A program made the translations under genes and the position numbers. From NCBI GenBank assembly GCA_009731375.1, contig BJOX01000042.1, forward strand, positions 299,405 through 363,404: 64,000 nucleotides of DNA, given 5' to 3'. The notes under the pieces are model-generated. The model made no database searches. It was not told where the DNA came from and worked only from the letters and a program-made list of their open reading frames with translations. This document shows positions 14,454-25,106 of the stretch, one piece after another. Within the stretch, counting starts at the first letter, position 1, and every line of letters begins with the position of its first letter. Source of the DNA: Paulinella micropora. Taxonomy: Eukaryota; Cercozoa; Imbricatea; Euglyphida.

Positions 14454-14995
14454 CAGATAGATAGATGGACAGACAGATAGATAGATAGATAGACAGACAG
14501 ATAGATAGATAGATAGATAGATAGATAGGAGGTACCTTGTCTGTAGGACAAGTGATAGTGGGTGCGCCTACGTCCTTTACCTACATACATAACATACATA
14601 CACACATGCATACATAACACCTGAACGTTGAAGCTGCAGATGGACACAGGGCCGGCCAGCGTGTATACATACATACATACATTATGAGAAGTTCCTAGTT
14701 CTTAACTACAATGAGCAATGACTTTCAGTGCTTCGATCTCAGCCAATGCTGGTTGCTGTCGCTTGTGCAGTGGCTCGTTTGAAAGCCCTCGTCAAGAGCT
14801 TACTAATGAGCTAAGCTACAGATACTGGACACCAGTATTGACTAAGAACGAAGCATTTGAAGTCATTGTTCATTGTAGTTAAGGACAAGGAACTTCTCAT
14901 ACATACATTCACCTGCACAGTGAAGCTGCAGCTGGATACAGGGCCGTTTAGCGTGTCGTAAAACTTGTAGCTCACCTAAGGCAAGTATGTTGGTG

Positions 14996-15029
<34 letters not shown>

Positions 15030-16117
15030 TGTTGATTGGTTGTATGTTGAATGTATGTATGTATGTATGTATTTTTTTGCCTTCGAGCTTCCTACATAAT
15101 GTGTGTATGTAATAATGTATGCATGTAATAATGTATGTATGTATGTTATGTATGTTATGTATGTTATGTAAAGTTGGTTGATACTTGTAGCTCAGTATGT
15201 ATGTATGTATGTATGTATGTATGTATGTATGTTATGTATGTTATGTATGTTGGTGTGATGATTGGTTGATTGGTTAGGTGGTGGATTGATGGATTGATTG
15301 GCTGATTGACTAATTGATTGGTTCATTGATTGATTGATAATTGACTTCTGGATTGATTCATTGATTCATAGATTCACACATCGATTCATGGCTTGATCAT
15401 CTGATAAGGAATAGTAAAACATTTTGGCCAGAGAAAAGTAAAACATTTCGGCCAGAAAAAATTATCCCGTAGTAACAGTAAATTTGTTATTTAAAGTTGT
15501 GAAGAATTTCGACCAGCCGCTAATTACGGTACATTTGCTGTCTACAAATAAAGTTTAGCGAAAAATTCCCCGTATTTACGGTTGGCGGAAAGGTGAGGTG
15601 GCCGAAATTTTTCGCCCGACCTTACCGTATATGAGGTCTCAGGCAAAGATATAAGGAAAAGTGAAGAATTTCGGCCACCTCAAATTTTGGCAAAAAAAAA
15701 CGTATCTTGCGGTGAAAAGACTAGGGAAGAATTCCGACCACCCAAAAGTTTTGTGCAAAAACAACGTATTCTGCGGTGAAAATTCACTGGCCGAAATATT
15801 TGGCCGAAAAAATTTTCACTTGTCCTTACCGTGTATGAAGTCTGAAGAGCGTAGGTAGGGGTCCCCCACACCATGGTGAGCAAGTCATCGCTGTTGAAGC
15901 CGTTCTGCTGGACCACTGTCTCGTTGCCGCCGCCTGCAGCAGCCAAGCCAAGGGTTAGGGTTAGGGTTAGGGTGAGGGTTAGGGTTAGGGTGAGGGTTAG
16001 GGTTAGTCCTGCTGGACCTCTGTCTCGTTGCCGCCGCCTGCAGCCAAGCCAAGGGGCGCGAAATCAATCAAATCAGTCAAATCAAACAAACCAATCAAAT
16101 TAATCAAACCAATCAAC

Positions 16118-16152
<35 letters not shown>

Positions 16153-16199
16153 GCAATCAAAGCCAAGGGCAACGGTTCATTGATTGGTTAGTTGTTTGT

Positions 16200-16234
<35 letters not shown>

Positions 16235-16613
16235 ATTGATTTGATTGATTGATTGATTGATTGATTTGATCGATTGATTGATCGGTTGATCGATTGATTG
16301 ATTGATTGATTGATTGAATTGAATAGATTTGATCGATTTGATAGATTTGATCGATTTGATTGATTGATTGATTTGATTGATTGATGTGATGAATTGATTG
16401 ACTGACTGATTGACTGATTGATTGATTGTGATTGATTGTTTGACTTGATTGAATTGATTGATTTGATTGATTGATTAATTAGATTGATTGCTTGGTCGTT
16501 TGATTGCTTGCTTGACTGACCGATCTGGCGCGTGATGCGAATGTTAGCCGGTGTTACCTACCAAACAACCACAGCAGGTTTCTATGCGCGAGGTATGCAG
16601 AGAGAGAGAGAGA

Positions 16614-16659
<46 letters not shown>

Positions 16660-17080
16660 AGGGGGGAGGGGGGGAAGGGGGGGGGGGGGNNNNNNNNNNN
16701 NNNNNNNNNNNNNNNNNNNNNNNNNNNNNNNNNNNNNNNNNNNNNNNNNNNNNNNNNNNNNNNNNNNNNNNNNNNNNNNNNNNNNNNNNNNNNNNNNNNN
16801 NNNNNNNNNNNNNNNNNNNNNNNNNNNNNNNNNNNNNNNNNNNNNNNNNNNNNNNNNNNNNNNNNNNNNNNNNNNNNNNNNNNNNNNNNNNNNNNNNNNN
16901 NNNNNNNNNNNNNNNNNNNNNNNNNNNNNNNNNNNNNNNNNNNNNNNNNNNNNNNNNNNNNNNNNNNNNNNNNNNNNNNNNNNNNNNNNNNNNNNNNNNN
17001 NNNNNNNNNNNNNNNNNNNNNNNNNNNNNNNNNNNNNNNNNNNNNNNNNNNNNNNNNNNNNNNNNNNNNNNNNNNNNNNN

Positions 17081-17114
<34 letters not shown>

Positions 17115-17565
17115 GGAGAGAGAGAGAGAGAGAGCGCTCGGACCCTGCTCCAGCCTGATTCCACGTTATCAACAGCAGAGGGCAAGAAGGCTACACTAGA
17201 CGAGAGCATGCTCAGCTTGCCGTCCGCGCGGGTTTTGCCCTAGAAAAAGCAGACACACGGTATAGGTAGGTAGGTAGGTAGGTAGGTAGGTGGTTAAGGT
17301 TTTTCTAAATCTTCCGGCCACCCTACGTTTCGGCCACTTCGACTATAAACCCTCGTGTTTCACCGCAAACTAGAGCCTCTGTGATTTTTTTATTTTTCAC
17401 AAAATCATCAAGGCTCTAGTTTGCGATGAAAAACGAGGGCTTACAGTTAAAATGGCCGAAAAGTCGGGTGGCCGGAATATTTAGGAAAAGTAAGTAGGTA
17501 ATGGATGGATGGATAGATAGATAGATAGATAGGTAGGTAGATAGGTAGATAGGTAGGTAGGTAGG

Positions 17566-17598
<33 letters not shown>

Positions 17599-18028
17599 GG
17601 ATAGATAGATAGATAGCTAGATAGCCAGATAGCTAGATAGCTAGATAGATAGATAAGGTAGATTAGATAGCTACCTGACCCAGCTGTACTGTGAGAGTGC
17701 CTGCTGGGCATGTCGGGGTGGGCGCGCAAATATCCTGCTCAGCACAACAGGCAGACACGCAGCCGCTAGGGACGCGTACACGCGAGAATCGGCGACGCTA
17801 TTCAGAAGTCCAGGAGCAAGAGCGGAAGTTCGACCTGCTCACACAACGGGCCTGCATGGCATGCATCGCAGATGCAAACCAAGTAGTATGCTCCGTCCAC
17901 AGGGTCTGGCGTGGAGCTGGTTACACAGGCGTTGCCATTGCACGTCGCCGACGCCACATCGGCCTAGATAGGTAGGTAGGTAGGTAGGTAGGCAGGTAGA
18001 TAGGTAGATAGATAGATAGGTAGATAGG

Positions 18029-18061
<33 letters not shown>

Positions 18062-18225
18062 TGCACGTTGCCGACGCCACATCGGCCTAGATAGGTAGGT
18101 AGGCAGGTAAGTAGGTAGGTAGGTAGGTAGGTAGATAGATAGATAGATAGATAGATGATAGATAGATAGATAGATTGCACGTCGCCGAGGCCTCATCGAC
18201 CTAGATAGGTAGGTAGGTAGGTAGG

Positions 18226-18260
<35 letters not shown>

Positions 18261-18349
18261 ACAGATAGATATAGATCTAGATCTACCTCCGGGCATTGGT
18301 CGATATTGCGCACTGTCATGCTGACTTCGCAAGTGAGAAGCTTGTAGGT

Positions 18350-18380
<31 letters not shown>

Positions 18381-18408
18381 CAGATAGATAGATAGATAGG
18401 TAGACCAC

Positions 18409-18444
<36 letters not shown>

Positions 18445-19509
18445 ATATCTATCTATCTATCTACCTACCTACCTACCTAAGATAGATATAGATCTAGATC
18501 TACCTCCGGGCATTGGTTGTTGTTCCGCACTGTCATGCTCACTTCGGAAGTGAGAAGTTTGTTCAATTTCAGTTTCCACAGTACGGGACGGCTGAGGAAG
18601 CTACAAAGATACATATTTACATACATACATACATACAATACATGTTTCCACAGTACGGGCCGGCTGAGGAAGCTAAAAAGATACATACATACATACATAC
18701 ATACATACCATACATACATACATAGAAGTTTGTTCAATTTCAGTTTCCACAGTACGGGCCGGCTGAGGTAGCTACAAATAAACATACATACATACCATAC
18801 ATACATACATACATACCATACATACATACATACAGAACCTGGCAAGATAAAGAATACATACATACCATACATACATACATAATACATACATACATACATA
18901 CATGCATACATACATAGTTCAATTTCAGTTTCCACAGTACGGGCCGGCTGAGGTAGCTACATACATACATACATACATACCATACATACATACATACGTA
19001 CATACATACATACATACATACATAGAAATTTGTTCAATTTCAGTTTCCACAGTACGGGCCGGCTGAGGTAGCTACATACATGCATACATGCATACAAACA
19101 TACATGAGAAGTTCCTTGTCATTACTACAATGAGCAATGACTTCAAATGCTTCGTTCTCAGTCAATACTGGTGTCCAGTATCTGTAGTTTAGCTCATTAG
19201 TAAGCTCTTGACAAGGGCTTTCAAACGAGCCACTGCACAAGCGACAGCAACCAGCATTGGCTGAGATCGAAGCACTTGAAGTCATTGCTGATTGTAGTTA
19301 AGAACTAGGAACTTCTCATACATACATACATACCATACATACATACATACATGCATACATACATACAGACCCTGGCTCTGCCATCAACTCGCCCAAGAAA
19401 TACACTGGATACGACACCTGCCAAGATAAAGATGTAGATGTAGATATAGATATGCATACCGAAATCTTCAACACTCCGCTGAACACGTAAATACACATGC
19501 ATGTATCTA

Positions 19510-19568
<59 letters not shown>

Positions 19569-19579
19569 ATCTATATCTA

Positions 19580-19617
<38 letters not shown>

Positions 19618-19746
19618 CCTAAGTGGCTGCCGTTCTCAATTGTTATGTATGTATTTATGTATGTAACGTATGTACGTAATGTATACGTATGCATACCGGA
19701 ATCTTCAACACTCCGCTGAACACATAAATACACATGCATGTATCTG

Positions 19747-19786
<40 letters not shown>

Positions 19787-20682
19787 AATGGCTGCGCCGT
19801 TCTCAGTTGTTAGGTATTTATGCATGTAATGTATGTACGTAAATGTATGTATAAGGAAATCTTCAACACGCTGAACACAAAAACAGCTGCACCGTTCTTA
19901 ATTGTTATGTATTTATGTATGTATGTAACGTATGTACGTATACCCCACTTGTGAAATGAAAACCTGACGGAAATAAAAAACTGACGCCGCAAAACATGGC
20001 TCATTTCACTCGGATTTTTACACTGGGCAGAGTCCCCAGAGGCCGTTATCTGCGGCGTCAGGTTTTTATTTCGACCTGACGCCGCAAAACACGGCTCATT
20101 TCACTCGGATTTTTACACTGGGCGAAATTCCCAGCGAAATAGGCCGTTATCCGCGGATTTTTACACTGGGCAAAATTCCCAGCGAAATAGGCCGTTATCT
20201 TTATTTCCGTCAGGTTTTGATTTCACAAGTGAAGTACATAAATGTATGCATACCGAAATCTTCAAGACTCCGCTGAACACGTAAATGGCTGCGCCGTTCT
20301 CTGTTGATTCCTTAAGGCTAAAGCTATACAAACACACGCACACACACACACGCACACATATGCACGCATGGGTTCATGCATGCATGCATGCATGCATACA
20401 TACATACATACATACATATATACGTGCATACATACATACATACATTACATACATACCTGCAGTCGTTTCGGTAGTCCACCTCCGCCATGTACACCCCGTT
20501 ACATTTACTAGTTCCATCCCCCCCCCTAAGCATGATAATCAAGATCTATCTATCTATCTATCTATATCTATCTATCTATCTTAATTATCTAGATAGATAG
20601 ATAGATAGACAGATAGATAGATAGATAGATAGACACCCCGTTACAGGAACTAGTTCCATCTCCCCCCCTAAACATGATAATT

Positions 20683-20718
<36 letters not shown>

Positions 20719-20856
20719 GAGATAGACACCCCGTTACAGGAACTAGTTCCATCTCTCCCCTAAACAATGAATGATAATTAAGATAGATAGATAGATAGAT
20801 AGATAGACACCCCGTTACAGGAACTAGTTCCATCGCCGCCCCTAAACATGATAATT

Positions 20857-20894
<38 letters not shown>

Positions 20895-21959
20895 TATACT
20901 ATGTACATCCCGTTACAGGAACTAGTTCCATCGCCCCCCCCCCACCCCCAACATGATCATTAAGATGATTTTAGAAAGAATAAGTCATAGTATCTATCTA
21001 TCTATCTATCTATCTACTCTATCTAATCTATCTATATAATCTATCTATCTATTGATCTAACTTATCTATCTAATATATGCATCGTGCAGGTCCGGAGTTG
21101 GTTGCACTGCTATCTATCTATCTATCTATCTATCCCAACTCTTTCATCATCCGATAATGCTCCCAATTCCAACTCCTCCGTTCCAGACACTCAAAAGACC
21201 CCGCAAGAGAGCACACGTGGAACCATGAGAAGTTCCTAGTTATTAACTACAATGATCAATGACTTCAAGTGCTTCGATCTCAGCCAATGCTGGTTGCTGT
21301 CGCTTGTGCAGTGGCTCGTTTGAAAGCCCTCGTCAAGAGCTTACTAATGAGCTGAGCTACAGATACTGGACACCAGTATTGACTGAGAACGAAGCATTTG
21401 AAGTCATTGCTCATTGTAGTTAAGGACTAGGAACTTCTCATGGACTGCAAAAACCGGGGTCAGTCCCGATCTCCAGCTCGCTGCCCAGTGAACCTCGGGC
21501 AACGGGGTGGAACGGATGCATATGTCCTCGGATATACATCGCTGATAGACCAAACATATATATTTATCTCTATCTATTTTCTTGACCGCGTGGGTCCGGT
21601 CTGGGTTGTGCTGCCACAGCCCACGTAGCTCATGTTCACGTCATAGAAGTAGTTGCTCATCTCGGCGCTGATCACCAAGCGAGTGGCGCCTTGTACCAGA
21701 CTCAACCCACCTGTCGTGATGTGCGTTTGATGTGGTTGGATTATTTGGTTGATATGGTTGATTTGGTTGTTTTGGTTGATTTGGTTGTTTTGGTTCATTT
21801 GGTTTGATTATGGTGGATTGGTGGATTTGGTTGATTTGATTTGGTTTGGTTTGATTTGATTTGATTTGATTTGGTTTGATTTGGTTTGGTTTGATTTGGT
21901 TTGATTTGATTTGATCGATTAAAGTGTAGAAAAAAAGTTAGCTAGACAGACAGACAGAC

Positions 21960-22024
<65 letters not shown>

Positions 22025-22162
22025 TGGATGGATGGATGAATGGAAGCATGGATGGACGCACGGATGGATGGATGGATGGATGGATGGATGGATGGACGGA
22101 TGGACACAGATAGATCGATAGAAATACAGATAGATCGATAGGTAGGTAGGTAGGTAGGTAGG

Positions 22163-22206
<44 letters not shown>

Positions 22207-22588
22207 GAGATAGATAGATAGATGAGATATCGACTAATGTCAAAAAAAAAGAGCTTCTGATTTCGTCAACCAAGGAAGTCTGTGGGTAAAGTATTAACCC
22301 GATGCCCAGCTAAGCCGTGATGTTTGCACGGAAGGGACTGATACAGGCGATACCAAAGCTCCCTAGTACCAGGCGGGGCCAGGGCTCGTTCCATAAGCGC
22401 CCCTTGCAGAACGAGCTCCCACCTCCATTACAGAGGACCCAGTAAGCAGATGGAGTTTCGAGACTGTTCGACAGTCTAGTATAAACCGACAGAGCACTGT
22501 GGGTTTTATTCCGGGCTCAACAAGCGAGAAAGGGCACCCTGAGGGAACAGGATTGTGCTTCCCGTCGCTATTTCGGCATGTGACTTAC

Positions 22589-22637
<49 letters not shown>

Positions 22638-22782
22638 GTAGGTAGGTAGGTAGGTAGGTAGGTAGGTAGGTAGATAGATAGATAGATGGATAGATAGGTA
22701 AGCAAGCGTTCTTCATTAAGCGGAAAAAAAGGTAGATAGATAGATAGATAGAGCTAGCTAGCTAGCTAGCTAGCTAGATAGC

Positions 22783-22825
<43 letters not shown>

Positions 22826-22893
22826 TTAGATAGATAGATAGATAGATAGGTAAGTTGGTAGGTAGGTAGGTAGGGGTAGGTAGGTAGGTAGAC

Positions 22894-22947
<54 letters not shown>

Positions 22948-23011
22948 GTAGATAGGAAGGTAGGTAGGTAGGTAGTTAGGTAGGTAGTAGGTAGGTAGGT
23001 AGGTAGGTATG

Positions 23012-23082
<71 letters not shown>

Positions 23083-23127
23083 GTAGGAAGGTAGGTAGGA
23101 AGGTAGGTAGGTAGGTAGGTAGGCAGG

Positions 23128-23165
<38 letters not shown>

Positions 23166-23549
23166 TATAGATAGATAGATATATAGATAGATAGATACCT
23201 GCAATGGCGGGTTGGAAGGGCAAGGGGGGCCCGCTACCACATTCTTGAATAGACCTAGACAGATAGATAGTGGTAAATAGGTAGGTAGGTAGGCTACCAC
23301 ATTCTTGAATAGACCTAGATAGGTAGATAGATTGGTAGATAGGTAGGTAGGTAGGCTACCACATTCTTGAATAGACCTAGATAGATAGATAGATTGGTAG
23401 ATTGGTAGGTAGGTAGGCTACCACATGCTTGAATAGACCTAGATAGATAGATAGATTGGCAGATATGTAGGGTAGGTAGGCTACCACATTCTTGAATAGA
23501 CCTAGATAGATTGGTAGATTGGTAGATAGGTAGGTAGATAGGTAGACAG

Positions 23550-23589
<40 letters not shown>

Positions 23590-23651
23590 GGATGGATAAA
23601 TAGATAGATAGATAGATAGATAGATAGAGAGAGATAGGTAGATAGATATAG

Positions 23652-23704
<53 letters not shown>

Positions 23705-23725
23705 TAGGTAGATAGATAGATAGAA

Positions 23726-23820
<95 letters not shown>

Positions 23821-23894
23821 CTTTTACCCTTCGCACGCTGCAGAGGGCGTTTCAAAGAAAAACATACCAGGGTCACAGACATCTACATAAATCG

Positions 23895-23925
<31 letters not shown>

Positions 23926-24492
23926 TGTATGCACCGAAATTGTTAGCGTCGGTGCAGACACGGCAGTCAGCCAGGCATGTATGTATGTATGTATGTATGT
24001 ATGTATTTTTGTATGTATATTTGTGTGTATGTATGTATGTATGTATGTTGTATGCACCGCAGCTGCTGGCGTCTGTGGAGACACGGCAGTCAGCCAGGCA
24101 TGTATGTATGTATGTATGTATGTATGTATGTATTTTTGTATGTATGTATGTATTTTGTATGCACCGCACTTGTTAGCGTCGGTGCAGAAACGGCAGTCAG
24201 CCAGGCATGTATGTATGTATGTATGAATGTATGTATGGTTGTATGCACCGCAGCTGCTGGCGTCTGTGCAGACACGGCAGTCAGCCAGGCATGTATGTAT
24301 GTATGCATGTATGTATGTATGTATGTATGTATGTATGTTGTATGCACCGCAGCTGCTGGCGTCTGTGCAGACACGGCAGTCAGCCAGGCATGTATGTATG
24401 TATGTATGTATGTATGTATGTATGTATGTATGTATGGTTGTATGCACCGCAGCTGCTGGCGTCTGTGCAGACACGGCAGTCAGCCAGGCATG

Positions 24493-24526
<34 letters not shown>

Positions 24527-24965
24527 TGTTGTATGCACCGCAGCTGCTGGCGTCTGTGCAGACACGGCAGTCAGCCAGGCATGTATGTATGTATGTATGT
24601 ACGTATTATGCACCGCAGCTGCTGGCGTCTGTGCAGACACGGCAGTCAGCCAGGCATGTATGTATGTATGTATGTATGTATGCATGCATGTATGTATGTA
24701 TGTATGTATGTATGTATGTATGTTGTATGCACCGCAGCTGTTGGCGTCTGTGCAGACACGGCAGTCAGCCAGGCATGTATGTATGTATGTATGTATGCAT
24801 GTATGTTGTATGCACCGCAGCTGCTGGCGTCTGTGCAGACACGGCAGTCAGCCAGGCATGGGGCGCAGGACGGGCCGGTGGTGTAATAGCCTACCAAAGA
24901 CATCGCACATGAATATATCTTGAAAAAGGGGGGGGGGGGGGGGGGGGAATAANNNNNNNNNNGAC

Positions 24966-25004
<39 letters not shown>

Positions 25005-25053
25005 CAGATCGATAGACAGATAGATAGATAGATAGATAGATAAATAGATAGAC

Positions 25054-25106
<53 letters not shown>

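Noticed and set aside
14084-14674. Long frames of YLSIYLSI and similar (also at 17921, 22782, 23315, 28055, 29373)
   Set aside because: They are translations of GATA/CTAT tetranucleotide repeats, which lack stops in several frames.
16532-17243. Frames of 196-230 codons across the 16.7 kb gap
   Set aside because: They run through Ns and poly-G; only the end at 17144-17239 on the minus strand is supported as an exon.
22255-22592. rRNA or other structured RNA fragment
   Set aside because: A small hairpin is visible, but no conserved rRNA motif could be recognised.
23929-24890. Regular repeat-spacer pattern resembling a CRISPR array
   Set aside because: The spacers are microsatellite, the repeats encode a Cys-rich exon, and the genome is eukaryotic.
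23977-24923. Plus-strand open frames of 219-311 codons rich in MYVCMYV and [15 protein letters not shown]
   Set aside because: They are the antisense of the ten duplicated Cys-rich exon units and their (GTAT)n spacers; the minus strand has the splice-consistent coding sense.
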